Shown piece after piece: positions 10,767 to 18,995 of a stretch of 50,460 nucleotides of DNA (its first letter is position 1; every line of letters begins with the position of its first letter). The DNA lies in the IMG/VR virus record IMGVR_UViG_3300037245_000098, positions 1 to 50,460 of that record; one strand, given 5' to 3'. This stretch comes from a virus. Made by a program: the position numbers and the translations under genes. The notes under the pieces are model-generated. The model was not told the origin of the DNA. It did no database searches and saw only the letters and a program-made list of their open reading frames with translations.

Positions 10767-11162
10767 ATGATTAAATTAGAGACAATTAAGAGAGTAACCG
10801 ATGATATCTTAAGTGATGTCGAATGGGTTAACGACAGCCATTCAGAAGCAGAGTATGAAGGGATTAAGGGAGGTCTTAACAGACTCATCAGACACATTGA
10901 AGAAACCAATCAGTACAACGACCTGAAAGAGGTGGAGAGTGAAGACCTAAGACAAGAGCTACAACTACGAGGGTACTTTACAGATACCATGTGGCACGTT
11001 GAGGATGTGATGTGCAACTATAGATGTACATCAGAACAGGCAATGACACTGCTAGAAAAGGTGTTAAAGTTAAACCACATCACAGAGGGCATATACAGCA
11101 CCATAGATGATGAGGCAGAGTATATGGAGTATAGAACAACAGACGATAACCCATTAAACTAA
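10767..11162 (+). CDS. Hypothetical acidic protein, 131 aa
   Basis: The protein begins MIKLETIKRVTDDILSDVEW and is acidic and helical throughout. Its middle reads LQLRGYFTDTMWHVEDVMCN followed by YRCTSEQAMTLLEKVL. This region resembles a conserved small phage domain that I recall but cannot name. It is the first gene behind a perfect promoter and starts the replication and recombination segment. No catalytic motif is visible. Confidence 0.7.
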   Translation: MIKLETIKRVTDDILSDVEWVNDSHSEAEYEGIKGGLNRLIRHIEETNQYNDLKEVESEDLRQELQLRGYFTDTMWHVEDVMCNYRCTSEQAMTLLEKVLKLNHITEGIYSTIDDEAEYMEYRTTDDNPLN

Positions 11163-11168
11163 AAGGCT

Positions 11169-11468
11169 ATGAGTATTTATGTAACTGAAAAAGATAGTTT
11201 CGTTTGGCTTGATGTAACTGAACGAATGAAGTACGGAAACAAAAAACGAGAAGAGGTATGGTTAGCTCACGAATTATTTGTAGTACACGATGATGACTCT
11301 GAATCTTTAATCGAATCACACGATGAGATAGACGAGGCATTGAAGTTGGGTCTTAAGATTGGAATCGAAGTCGGACACCTACCTAAAACCGATAGTTGGT
11401 GGAGCAACTCAGAGAAGATAACCCACGAGGGATACGTATACGTTAGAGTAAAAGACTTATTAAAGTAA
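11169..11468 (+). CDS. Hypothetical protein, 99 aa
   Basis: The frame gives 99 residues starting MSIYVTEKDSFVWLDVTERM. It has a beta-rich opening, then an acidic stretch (VHDDDSESLIESHDEIDEAL) and a basic-ended C-terminus (VYVRVKDLLK). No family is recognised. It begins six bases after the previous stop and overlaps the next ATG by one base (TAATG). Confidence 0.65.
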   Translation: MSIYVTEKDSFVWLDVTERMKYGNKKREEVWLAHELFVVHDDDSESLIESHDEIDEALKLGLKIGIEVGHLPKTDSWWSNSEKITHEGYVYVRVKDLLK

Positions 11469-11866
11469 TGGCAAGACTAATTAAATCAAACATGAAATCA
11501 ATTTATTTAAGAGAAGTAAATCAAGAAAAGATGAGACCTGTTTCGGACAAGGGCTACATCCAACGTATGCAAATTAATGCAGACAAAAAATTAGAGTTTA
11601 CAATAGGTGTCTTCAGGGACACAGGTAGACTCACAAGTCGAAGTGACTACGAATCCAACTACAACACAGAACTGAGAGATGATTGCCTACACGTTATGTC
11701 ATACATATCAGGTGGGTGTATTCAACTACTCAAGAGCGGAGAGTGGTTGCTTGATATCAACGGAGAAAAGCAGGTAACCAAGAACATTAAACTACTAGAA
11801 GAAAAATTATACAACTATATAGCAAGAGATAAATACGATGAGCAAAACCAAACAACTAATAGATGA
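11468..11866 (+). CDS. Hypothetical protein, 132 aa
   Basis: The protein starts MARLIKSNMKSIYLREVNQE; an alternative ATG at 11492 would drop eight residues. It is mixed alpha/beta with a Cys in DDCLHVMSYISGGCIQLL. It ends with a Glu/Lys helix. The coding sequence contains GTGTC-TTCAGG-GACAC at 11607-11622, one of the in-gene palindrome copies (encoding GVFRDT). No family is recognised. Confidence 0.65.
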   Translation: MARLIKSNMKSIYLREVNQEKMRPVSDKGYIQRMQINADKKLEFTIGVFRDTGRLTSRSDYESNYNTELRDDCLHVMSYISGGCIQLLKSGEWLLDINGEKQVTKNIKLLEEKLYNYIARDKYDEQNQTTNR

Positions 11867-11972
11867 GTTTAGCCCAATGGACTTCTACTCATTGTATGCC
11901 GATTCAGATTATTGGCACAACGAGTGGGAAAAGATTAACAAAATAAATAACAAAAATAAAAATGAAAAATAA
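11838..11972 (+). CDS. Small hypothetical protein, 44 aa
   Basis: ATG 11838 and TAA 11970-11972 enclose 44 residues starting MSKTKQLIDEFSPMDFYSLY, followed by ADSDYWHNEWEKINKI and a Lys/Asn tail. It overlaps the genes on both sides (29 bases upstream, 11 downstream). The aromatic and acidic centre looks non-random, and the overlap chain supports translation. The function is unknown. Confidence 0.5.
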   Translation: MSKTKQLIDEFSPMDFYSLYADSDYWHNEWEKINKINNKNKNEK

Positions 11973-12249
11973 TATATTCAATGAATATGCAGGGAAAGTC
12001 CTTGACCTATTCCAAATTACAGAAAAAGAATTGTTCGCAAAGTCACGCAAGACTAGGCATGTAGACGCAAGGTATTTCCTTTACTACCTTTGCTATCACA
12101 GACCAATGAAGATACATTACATACAGGAGTACATGAAGGATAATGGGTACGATGTAGGTCACTCTTCAATCATACACGGCATATCTCGTGTAGAGAAAAA
12201 AATAACAGAGGATGCAGATATTAAAAATATAATAAAAGATATAGCGTAA
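11962..12249 (+). CDS. DnaA domain IV-like DNA-binding protein, 95 aa
   Basis: Residues about 23-78 follow the DnaA C-terminal (domain IV) pattern: LFAKSRKTRHVDARYFLYYL for the first helices and basic loop, then IHYIQEYMKDNGYDVGHSSI for the helix leading into the DHST-type signature, here GHSSIIHGI. This domain in DnaA reads DnaA-box DNA. The AAA+ ATPase part is absent, so the protein would bind DNA without acting as an initiator by itself. A second such protein is at 19705. It could mark the phage origin or act as a regulator. Confidence 0.65.
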   Translation: MKNNIFNEYAGKVLDLFQITEKELFAKSRKTRHVDARYFLYYLCYHRPMKIHYIQEYMKDNGYDVGHSSIIHGISRVEKKITEDADIKNIIKDIA

Positions 12250-12250
12250 C

Positions 12251-12664
12251 ATGTATACACTACAAGATATAATTAATCAAGCTTTGGACGATAGGTATGC
12301 ACTACAGTCTAGTGGTATCGGATACAAGGCAAGGGTATTGTATGGATGTAAAATAATTCAGGACGATAAGACAGGAGAGGTAGACATATTAAACACAACA
12401 CTAACAGGAGATTGGTACCTACCTATCACAGATAGTCAGAAAGATATTTTCTTAGAAAAAGGTTGGAGGATTGGTGTTTATGAGCTATCTTTGTCTAACT
12501 ATCGTACAAAACTTGACACGATTGAGGAACGTATAAAGAGTGAGGTCAATGGGCATAATCGTCCCAAGCGGATTAAATCTTTAAAGGAATCAAGAGAGAA
12601 AGTTATGAGTGAGTATAGTAAAATTAATAAAAAAATAAATAAAAAATCAAATGACACAACTTAA
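12251..12664 (+). CDS. Hypothetical protein, 137 aa
   Basis: The protein starts MYTLQDIINQALDDRYALQS. An N-terminal mixed segment with Trp and Tyr (GDWYLPITDSQKDIFLEKGW) precedes a long basic helical C-terminus (TKLDTIEERIKSEVNGHN and then KESREKVMSEYSKINKK), likely a coiled coil. No family is recognised. It directly precedes, and overlaps by 14 bases, the annealing-protein gene, so a role in recombination or replication is possible from context only. Confidence 0.65.
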   Translation: MYTLQDIINQALDDRYALQSSGIGYKARVLYGCKIIQDDKTGEVDILNTTLTGDWYLPITDSQKDIFLEKGWRIGVYELSLSNYRTKLDTIEERIKSEVNGHNRPKRIKSLKESREKVMSEYSKINKKINKKSNDTT

Positions 12665-13172
12665 ATCAGTAAACATTAAAGGTAAGCAGTACGTTGAAGT
12701 AAACGAAAGACTTATCTACTTCAGGAATAACTATCCTAACTTTTCTCTTACATCACAAGTACTAGAAAAGACAGACAAATCGATTTTAATCCTTGCCACA
12801 ATCACAAATGCTGATGGGAAGATTATATCCACAGGCATGGCTGAAGAAGAGAAGGGCAGCACGTTCATCAACAAGACATCGTACGTTGAGAACTGCGAGA
12901 CATCAGCTTGGGGTAGGGCATTAGCTAACTTTGGCATAGGTCTAGACACATCGGTTGCATCGGCAGAAGAAGTAAAGAATGCCATAGCAAATCAAGAGTC
13001 TACAAGTACGCCAAGTAAGAAAAAGCTAGAGGTTGGCGATGAGAATTGGGATAAGGTTATTAAGTGGGCAGTAGATAACAAAGATAAGGGTCTAAATGCT
13101 ATAGTTAAAATACTACAACAGAGGTTCACGATACCAAATGTAGTCAAAGCAGAACTTAAAAAGAATATATAG
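12651..13172 (+). CDS. Candidate ssDNA-annealing protein (ERF-like), 173 aa
   Basis: The central signature ENCETSAWGRALANFGIGLD followed by ASAEEVKNAI resembles the end of the conserved core of ERF/Sak-type annealing proteins ('ET.A.GRALA..GIG...ASAEEV'). The N-terminal half is beta-rich (YVEVNERLIYFRNNYPNFSL, ILILATITNADGK). The C-terminal 50 residues form a separate helical domain. A PD-(D/E)XK exonuclease gene follows two bases downstream, the usual exonuclease/annealing-protein pairing of phage recombination. The exact family is uncertain. Confidence 0.6.
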   Translation: MTQLKSVNIKGKQYVEVNERLIYFRNNYPNFSLTSQVLEKTDKSILILATITNADGKIISTGMAEEEKGSTFINKTSYVENCETSAWGRALANFGIGLDTSVASAEEVKNAIANQESTSTPSKKKLEVGDENWDKVIKWAVDNKDKGLNAIVKILQQRFTIPNVVKAELKKNI

Positions 13173-13173
13173 T

Positions 13174-13926
13174 ATGACACAATCAATATTAACTAAACTA
13201 AGAGATGACAATGAATACTATAACGGAATCGGCAGAAAGTATCTATCCAACTCAGACATAGGTACACTACTAAAGAACCCGAAATTTTTCGGGGCTAAGA
13301 GGGGTGACTCTAAAGAGTTTGCAATGGGAAGATATTTTCACCAACTATTCTTAGAGCCTGACAAGGCTAAGGAGTGGGACTTTATAGACGTATCGTCTCG
13401 TAACACAAAGAAGTATAAAGACTACGTTGCTGAGCTTGATAGAGGCAGTGAGAGACCTAGAGACTTTGCTTTACTTGAGAAAGAAAAGGAAGACGTAGAG
13501 GGTTGGGTTGACCGAATGAAGTCTAACTTTGATATGTACAACTACATATACGATAAGAACAATGCATACGAAGTGCCGAGCGTTGCCGAAATATGTGGCG
13601 AGATGTGGAAAGGTAAAGCGGATATAGTTGGTAAAGACTTTATCTTCGACCTTAAGACATCTAGTAATATTAATGATTTCCGTTGGAACTTTCGCAAGTA
13701 TAACTACGACAGCCAAGCCTACATATACTCAACACTATTTAATAAGCCTATGATGTTTCTTGTTATAGATAAGTTAAGTGGGATGATGGGTACCTATACG
13801 GTGAGCGAGGAGAGTCTTGAGAGGGGTAAACAAAAGGTAGAGATGGCAGTGGATGTATATAGAAAGTTTTTTGGGGACAACCCAACAGAGGATATAGACC
13901 AATACTATTTCTATGAAGAGATTTAA
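13174..13926 (+). CDS. PD-(D/E)XK exonuclease (RecE/Cas4-like), 250 aa
   Basis: The active-site order is visible: a Glu-bearing helix region (VAEICGEMWKGKADIVGKDF) with the Asp of KADIVG, then IFDLKTSSN carrying the D-x-K pair, then QAYIYSTLF as the Gln/Tyr helix typical of RecB-like nucleases. An N-terminal segment YLSNSDIGTLLKNPKFFGAK matches the 'S.S.l..l..sP..f' opening of phage exodeoxyribonuclease-VIII-type proteins. It should resect DNA ends for annealing by the product of the preceding gene. Confidence 0.75.
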   Translation: MTQSILTKLRDDNEYYNGIGRKYLSNSDIGTLLKNPKFFGAKRGDSKEFAMGRYFHQLFLEPDKAKEWDFIDVSSRNTKKYKDYVAELDRGSERPRDFALLEKEKEDVEGWVDRMKSNFDMYNYIYDKNNAYEVPSVAEICGEMWKGKADIVGKDFIFDLKTSSNINDFRWNFRKYNYDSQAYIYSTLFNKPMMFLVIDKLSGMMGTYTVSEESLERGKQKVEMAVDVYRKFFGDNPTEDIDQYYFYEEI

Positions 13927-13929
13927 TAT

Positions 13930-13945
13930 GTGTCCTACAGGACAC
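13930..13945. repeat. GTGTCC...GGACAC palindrome after the exonuclease gene
   Basis: GTGTCCTACAGGACAC starts four bases after the stop codon. The same 16 bases recur at 21109-21124 and 30899-30914. Confidence 0.75.
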
Positions 13946-13963
13946 CTAATAAATAATAAATAC

Positions 13964-14020
13964 AGACACCTTACGTGTAACGTTCCAAATACGTATGGTG
14001 TCTTAATAAATTTTTGGAAC
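13964..14020 (+). promoter_or_regulatory. Predicted H-type pseudoknot leader of the SSB-like gene
   Basis: Stem 1 is AGACACC-T-TACGT (13964-13976) with ACGTA-T-GGTGTCT (13991-14003): 12 pairs around one T-T mismatch. Its 14-base loop contains GTTCCAAA (13982-13989), which pairs perfectly with TTTGGAAC (14013-14020) downstream. This gives an H-type pseudoknot or two competing helices. An unstructured A/T-rich stretch of 27 bases then leads to the ATG at 14048. The layout resembles the gene 32 autoregulatory leader of phage T4, also an SSB mRNA. Confidence 0.6.
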
Positions 14021-14047
14021 TAAATAATAAAGTAAATTAAATTAATT

Positions 14048-14308
14048 ATGGCACAAGAAGAAAAAGTGTTCGCAGATGGATTCTCATTTAAGAGAAGAGA
14101 AAATGCTCCTGACTTTGTAGTTGGTAGAGTATCAGTTAAATGTGATGATGCAGTATCATTCATGAAGAAGAATCACAAAGATGGATGGGTAAACCTAAAC
14201 ATCAATCAAGCTAAGTCAGGCTCATACTATGTAGAGCTAGACACATTCGTTCCTAAGACGAATAGAACTACTGAGGCTAAAGAGGAGGTTGACAACCTAC
14301 CATTTTAG
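14048..14308 (+). CDS. Small SSB-like protein, 86 aa
   Basis: The 86 residues start MAQEEKVFADGFSFKRRENA. They show beta-strand alternation (DFVVGRVSVKCDDAVSFM, WVNLNINQAKSGSYYVELDT), compatible with a short OB-type fold. The C-terminus is acidic and ends DNLPF, like the DDIPF tip by which SSB proteins bind partners. It is shorter than usual SSBs (about 110 or more residues). It sits between the recombination pair and the primase-helicase gene, has its own structured leader, and is followed by a strong terminator, so it is probably made in large amounts. Confidence 0.6.
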   Translation: MAQEEKVFADGFSFKRRENAPDFVVGRVSVKCDDAVSFMKKNHKDGWVNLNINQAKSGSYYVELDTFVPKTNRTTEAKEEVDNLPF

Positions 14309-14334
14309 TATAGTTAGTAATTTAAATTTAACCA

Positions 14335-14362
14335 AGGGAGGTTGTAACGACCTCCCTTTTTT
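14335..14362 (+). terminator. Intrinsic terminator after the SSB-like gene
   Basis: AGGGAGGT (14335-14342) pairs with ACCTCCCT (14350-14357) around a short loop and runs into six T (14357-14362). It starts 27 bases past the stop codon. Confidence 0.85.
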
Positions 14363-14374
14363 AAACACTACACA

Positions 14375-14518
14375 ATGATGAGTTTTATACTTAGTATACT
14401 ATATATATTCTATACTATTATTATTTTTATCTTTCCTATACAAGAAGAAAAAGTTAACATAGTCGACAACTCATTGATAATCAATAACAAACTAAACATA
14501 AAGTCAACATTGGGTTGA
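14375..14518 (+). CDS. Candidate single-TM small protein, 47 aa
   Basis: ATG 14375 to TGA 14516-14518 gives 47 residues. Residues 3-21 (SFILSILYIFYTIIIFIFP) are a strong membrane helix, followed by an acidic, Asn-rich tail. It starts 12 bases after the terminator. The AT-rich sequence makes hydrophobic frames likely by chance, and its 3' end overlaps a regulatory-looking repeat, so the call is tentative. Confidence 0.35.
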   Translation: MMSFILSILYIFYTIIIFIFPIQEEKVNIVDNSLIINNKLNIKSTLG

Positions 14519-14534
14519 CATAAATAAATAAAAC

Positions 14535-16949
14535 ATGACATCAAACATCACTATATTTAAGAATATAAAAGAAACAGACGCACCATTCCATAGACCTATT
14601 GGTCATCTCATTGAGCGTATAAGGAACGGAGCATCAAAAGATTTAGTAAAGCGTATACGAAAAGAACAACGTAAGGCTGAGCGAAACGAATTAAAGAAAC
14701 AGCTACCCGCAATTTGTTTTAGTGGTAGGTTTACAAAAAGGAATGATAACTCAATACAGGAACACTCAGGGTTTATATGCCTAGACTTTGATGGGTACGA
14801 AAAAAGTAGAGAGATGTTACAGGATAAAGAGAACATAACTAAGTCTCCTTATACCTACTCTGTTTTTGTTTCTCCATCAGGTCAAGGTTTAAAGGTAATC
14901 GTTAAGATACCACAAGACATAGATAACCACGTAAACTATTTCAATAGCCTACAAAAACATTTTAACAACCCTAAGTTTGACGTTACGTGCAAGAACTTAT
15001 CTAGGGTTTGTTATGAATCTTACGACCCACTAATTTTTGTAAACGAGAACTCATCTATATGGGATAAGATAGAAGAGAGAGAGTATCAAGAGAAGAATCA
15101 GTATAGAGATGCACCTACCATTCCTATCACAGATGAGAACAAGATAGTAGACATACTTGTAAAGTGGTGGGTAAAAAAATATCCAATGGTTGAGGGACAA
15201 AGAAACCACAACTGCTATGTATTAGCGTCAGCGTTCAATGACTTTGGAATCAATAAGTCTCTAGCAGGATATGTAATGAGCAACTACAGAAGCGAAGACT
15301 TTAACGAGAACGAGATACACAGGACCATAGAGTCGGCATACTCTAACACAGCTAACTTTGGTAGTAAGTACTATGAAGACGAAGAGCGTCTACATAACCT
15401 TAAAATAAAGTTGAAGCGAGGGGCATCTAAAAAAGAACTACGTACACAACTAGAAGACTCAAACCTAGATAGCGAAGTTATTGAGGCTGTCATTACAAGG
15501 ATAGATGAGGAGGCACAAGAGACTCAGTTTTGGATGAAGTCGGACAAGGGTGTAGTAAGGATAATACATGTACTATTTAAACAATTCCTAGAAGACAATG
15601 GGTTCTACAAGTACTGCCCTGAAGGTAGTAAGAACTACGTTTTTGTTAAGGTAACCGATAACCTAATAGACCACACAGACGAGAAGGAGATAAAAGATTT
15701 TGTTCTTAATAACCTTATAGAGATAGATGACTTAAGTATATATAATCACTTTGCAGATAAGGTGAGATACTTTAAAGAAGACTTCCTTACTTTGCTTAGT
15801 ACAATTGATGTTTACTTTATAGAGGATAATAAAGACACATCCTATCTATACTACAGGAATTGTGCAGTAAAGATTACAAAGGATGATTTGCAGATGATTG
15901 ACTACCTTGACCTAGGAGGTTATGTATGGAAAGACCACGTGATAGACAGAAACTTTAGTGAATGTGATTTAGACACAGACTATAGTAAGTTTATATATAA
16001 CATATGTAACGGAGAGCAAGACAGGATATCGGCAATGAACTCTACTATAGGGTTCCTGATGCACGCACACAAGAACCTATCGTTTTGTCCTGCAGTTATA
16101 CTAAACGATGAAGTGATATCAGATAACCCTGAAGGCGGTACAGGTAAAGGTATGTTCATGAATGCACTAAGCCAAATGAAAAAGGTAGTTACCATTGATG
16201 GTAAGTCATTTACATTTGAACGTTCCTTTGCATACCAACTTGTATCTGCAGACACACAGATTTTAGTATTCGATGACGTACGTAAGCACTTCGAGTTTGA
16301 AAGATTATTCTCTGTAGTAACAGAAGGATTAACACTAGAGAAGAAGAACAAGGATGCAATCAAGATACCATTTGAGAAGTCACCCAAGATTGCTATCACT
16401 ACTAACTACGCAATCAAAGGAAGCGGCAACTCATTTGCTAGAAGGAAGTGGGAGCTTGAGTTACACCAACACTACAGTAAGAACTACACTCCACTAGATG
16501 AGTTTGGTAAACTATTTTTCGGTGATTGGAATGATGGAGAGTGGTGTGCATTTGACAACTATATGATAGGATGTCTTCAGGGATACCTTAACACAGGACT
16601 GATTGAGAGTAAGTTTGTTAACCTTAAGATACGTCAGCTATCGGCAGAGACATCTCACGATTTCATTGAGTGGTGTGGATTAATTAATGGCAGTCAGGAC
16701 AACCCAATCTTAGGTGTAGACATAAAGATAAGCCTACATACAGCATACCTAGATTTCATTGAGCAGTACCCTGACTATGCACCTAAAGCTAAGCTGACAA
16801 TCAGTAGGATTAAGTTTAATAAATGGATGTCATCCTATGCTTCATTTAAGTCAGGCACTAACCCACAAGAGGGTAGAGATATGGCAGGTAGATGGCTAAG
16901 GATAAAGAGAGATGATGAGTTAGTAACACAGAAAACTTTAAATGTATAG
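14535..16949 (+). CDS. Primase-helicase (VirE-N/primase-like plus SF3 ATPase), 804 aa
   Basis: The N-terminal part has a BT4734/VirE-N-like region: AICFSGRFTK, then GFICLDFDGYEKS with D84 and D86, then YSVFVSPSGQGLKVIVKIP. This is the pattern of primase-polymerase-type catalytic domains. A helical linker (about 190-330) leads to an SF3/D5-like helicase: Walker A NPEGGTGKGMF (E533-G539), Walker B ILVFDD (D580, D581) and later IAITTNYAIKG as a sensor motif. It should prime and unwind phage DNA. An indirect GTCAAC-ATTGG-GTTGAC repeat lies just upstream (14503-14519). Confidence 0.8.
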   Translation: MTSNITIFKNIKETDAPFHRPIGHLIERIRNGASKDLVKRIRKEQRKAERNELKKQLPAICFSGRFTKRNDNSIQEHSGFICLDFDGYEKSREMLQDKENITKSPYTYSVFVSPSGQGLKVIVKIPQDIDNHVNYFNSLQKHFNNPKFDVTCKNLSRVCYESYDPLIFVNENSSIWDKIEEREYQEKNQYRDAPTIPITDENKIVDILVKWWVKKYPMVEGQRNHNCYVLASAFNDFGINKSLAGYVMSNYRSEDFNENEIHRTIESAYSNTANFGSKYYEDEERLHNLKIKLKRGASKKELRTQLEDSNLDSEVIEAVITRIDEEAQETQFWMKSDKGVVRIIHVLFKQFLEDNGFYKYCPEGSKNYVFVKVTDNLIDHTDEKEIKDFVLNNLIEIDDLSIYNHFADKVRYFKEDFLTLLSTIDVYFIEDNKDTSYLYYRNCAVKITKDDLQMIDYLDLGGYVWKDHVIDRNFSECDLDTDYSKFIYNICNGEQDRISAMNSTIGFLMHAHKNLSFCPAVILNDEVISDNPEGGTGKGMFMNALSQMKKVVTIDGKSFTFERSFAYQLVSADTQILVFDDVRKHFEFERLFSVVTEGLTLEKKNKDAIKIPFEKSPKIAITTNYAIKGSGNSFARRKWELELHQHYSKNYTPLDEFGKLFFGDWNDGEWCAFDNYMIGCLQGYLNTGLIESKFVNLKIRQLSAETSHDFIEWCGLINGSQDNPILGVDIKISLHTAYLDFIEQYPDYAPKAKLTISRIKFNKWMSSYASFKSGTNPQEGRDMAGRWLRIKRDDELVTQKTLNV

Positions 16950-16951
16950 TT

Positions 16952-17221
16952 ATGTCTACATACGATGATAAAATTAAAACATTAGAAGTACTTAAGGAGC
17001 ACGGCTCATTAATAGTATCAGGATACGGAGCTGCACTTATGGGATACACTGAAAATTTTAACAGAAATATAGTTGCAGTATATGACCTAGACAGGTGTAT
17101 AGATATAACCGCAGAGGATATGCCATACGCAGACGCAATTGATTACTTTTATTTTAATATACACGGAGCATATATGGGGGAAAACAACCCTATATTTATA
17201 AGGCTAGATAAAAACATATGA
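16952..17221 (+). CDS. Hypothetical protein, 89 aa
   Basis: The 89-residue protein starts MSTYDDKIKTLEVLKEHGSL and has alternating hydrophobic strands (NIVAVYDLDRCIDI) and an acidic centre (AEDMPYADAIDYFYFN). No family is recognised. It lies two bases after the primase stop and overlaps the helicase ATG (ATGA), so it is coupled to both. An accessory role in replication is possible from position only. Confidence 0.65.
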   Translation: MSTYDDKIKTLEVLKEHGSLIVSGYGAALMGYTENFNRNIVAVYDLDRCIDITAEDMPYADAIDYFYFNIHGAYMGENNPIFIRLDKNI

Positions 17222-18627
17222 AAGGATTATATCAGGTAACAGCGACCAAAGGTTCGAGGACTATATCTTCTGAGGTGTATGGAGATTCAAATAATAAAGA
17301 TTCATTGATAGCAAGGTTGATGAACAGACATAAGATTCTTCATTCACAGAGACCTTTGTTTAAAATATCAGAAATAAAGTTAAATAAAGATATGAGTGAT
17401 GACAGGTTTCAGTTCCGTGACTATCAGTCGCAGATAATACAAGAGGCGTATGAGATTTGTGAGAAGTACAGGTTTGTTTATCTAGCGATGGAGGTAAGGA
17501 CAGGAAAGACACTAACAAGCCTTGGTCTAGCAGATAAGCTAGGGTGTAGAGAGGTATTGTTTGTAACAAAAAAGAAGGCGATAGGAAGTATTGAGTCTGA
17601 CTACAACCTACTTAACCCTTCCTTCAAATTACATACGGTCAACTACGAATCACTACATAAGATTGAAGATGTTAGTTACGACATGGTTATACTTGATGAG
17701 GCTCATACGCTTGGTGCATTTCCTAAGCCAAGCAAAAGAGCTAAGCAAGTAAAAGAGTTTATACATAAGTATAGGTGTATAATTTGTTTGATGTCAGGAA
17801 CCCCGACACCTGAGAGTTACAGTCAGATGTATCATCAGGTGTATGGGATTCCATCAAACCCATTTAAAGAATATACAAGTTTCTACAAGTTTGCTAAGGA
17901 CTACATAGACGTAAAGCAACGTAAGATTAATTCTCTTTATGTGAATGATTATTCAAGAGGTCAACAATCTATTTTAGATAAGGTCAGACCTATGACAATA
18001 ACATACACTCAGAGAGAGGCAGGCTTCGTTAATAAAATAAATGAACAAGTACTTGTTGTGAAGATGAACGATATCACTTATCGTTTGGCAGATAAAATTA
18101 AAAAGGATAGGGTAGTTGAGGGTAATAGTGAAGTCATATTGGGTGATACGCCTGCGAAATGTATGTCAAAGCTACATCAGATATATTCAGGGACAGTGAA
18201 GTTTGAAAGCGGAGAGTCGATGATATTTGATTACTCAAAGGCTGAGTTCATAAAGGAAAGGTTTAAGGGTAAAAAGATAGGCGTGTTCTATAAGTTCAAG
18301 CAAGAGTATAACGCATTAAAGGGTGTCTTCAAGGACACCTTGTGCGATACACTAGAAGAGTTTGTTGGGACAGATAAGAACATTGCACTACAGATTGTGT
18401 CAGGACGTGAGGGAATAAGCCTGAAGGAAGCTGACGTGTTGGTGTACTATAACATAGACTTTTCTGCTACGAGTTATTGGCAGAGTAGAGATAGGATGAC
18501 AACAAAAGATAGGAAACATAGCGATGTGTATTGGATATTCTCTGATGGAGGTATTGAAAAAGATATATATAAAGCTGTGATAAAGAAGAAGGATTACACA
18601 GTACAACATTTTAAAAAAATATTATGA
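17218..18627 (+). CDS. SF2/SNF2-like DNA helicase, 469 aa
   Basis: Helicase motifs appear in order. FRDYQSQIIQEAYE is the Q-motif-type opening. MEVRTGKTLTSLG is motif I (GKT about residues 96-98). VILDEAHTLG is motif II (D160-H163). LMSGTPTPES is motif III. The second RecA domain ends with LQIVSGREGISLKEADVLVY and SYWQSRDRM, motifs V and VI. It is a compact phage helicase of the SNF2-like type. Its gene contains a GGTGTC-TTCAAG-GACACC palindrome at 18322-18339. It overlaps the neighbours on both sides by four bases. Confidence 0.8.
   Translation: MKGLYQVTATKGSRTISSEVYGDSNNKDSLIARLMNRHKILHSQRPLFKISEIKLNKDMSDDRFQFRDYQSQIIQEAYEICEKYRFVYLAMEVRTGKTLTSLGLADKLGCREVLFVTKKKAIGSIESDYNLLNPSFKLHTVNYESLHKIEDVSYDMVILDEAHTLGAFPKPSKRAKQVKEFIHKYRCIICLMSGTPTPESYSQMYHQVYGIPSNPFKEYTSFYKFAKDYIDVKQRKINSLYVNDYSRGQQSILDKVRPMTITYTQREAGFVNKINEQVLVVKMNDITYRLADKIKKDRVVEGNSEVILGDTPAKCMSKLHQIYSGTVKFESGESMIFDYSKAEFIKERFKGKKIGVFYKFKQEYNALKGVFKDTLCDTLEEFVGTDKNIALQIVSGREGISLKEADVLVYYNIDFSATSYWQSRDRMTTKDRKHSDVYWIFSDGGIEKDIYKAVIKKKDYTVQHFKKIL
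18322..18339. repeat. GGTGTC...GACACC palindrome inside the helicase gene
   Basis: GGTGTCTTCAAGGACACC encodes VFKDT in the helicase C-terminal half. Similar in-gene copies encode VFRDT at 11607, VLQDN at 10058 and VLEDT in groEL. Confidence 0.6.
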
Positions 18628-18995
18628 ACTTTAATAACGATTTTAGATATGACCTTGAGGTAGGTAAAGAGGGGGAAAGAATTGTAGACTCTTTATTTAA
18701 AGACAAATTAATTGAAGTAAAGAGAGACAGTTGGGTTAGTCGGTCAGGCAACATAGCAATAGAATATGAGAGCAGGGGTAAGCCATCAGGTATATCTACA
18801 ACCCAAGCAGACTATTGGATAATAATATTATCAGGAGGATACAAAGACAAAGTAATGTATGTTTTTGAAACTGAACTACTAAAGGAGGTGTCTAGGAGAT
18901 ACTTTAAAAAAGGAAGCATCAAAGCAATGGGAGATAATAATACTTCAATGTCTGTCCTTATTCCTATAAAAGAAATCAATAACTTTGTAACATGA
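18624..18995 (+). CDS. Holliday-resolvase-like PD-(D/E)XK nuclease, 123 aa
   Basis: The protein has DLEVGKEGERIVDSLF as an N-terminal helix with Glu. LIEVKRDSWVSRSGNIAIEY then carries an E-x-K pair followed by the 'tGN..iEye..gkpSGi' string, and ADYWIIIL closes the core. This is a pattern I recognise in phage PD-(D/E)XK proteins of Holliday-junction-resolvase type. It probably cuts branched DNA before packaging or during recombination. It is coupled to the helicase and VRR-NUC genes by four-base overlaps. Confidence 0.65.
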   Translation: MNFNNDFRYDLEVGKEGERIVDSLFKDKLIEVKRDSWVSRSGNIAIEYESRGKPSGISTTQADYWIIILSGGYKDKVMYVFETELLKEVSRRYFKKGSIKAMGDNNTSMSVLIPIKEINNFVT

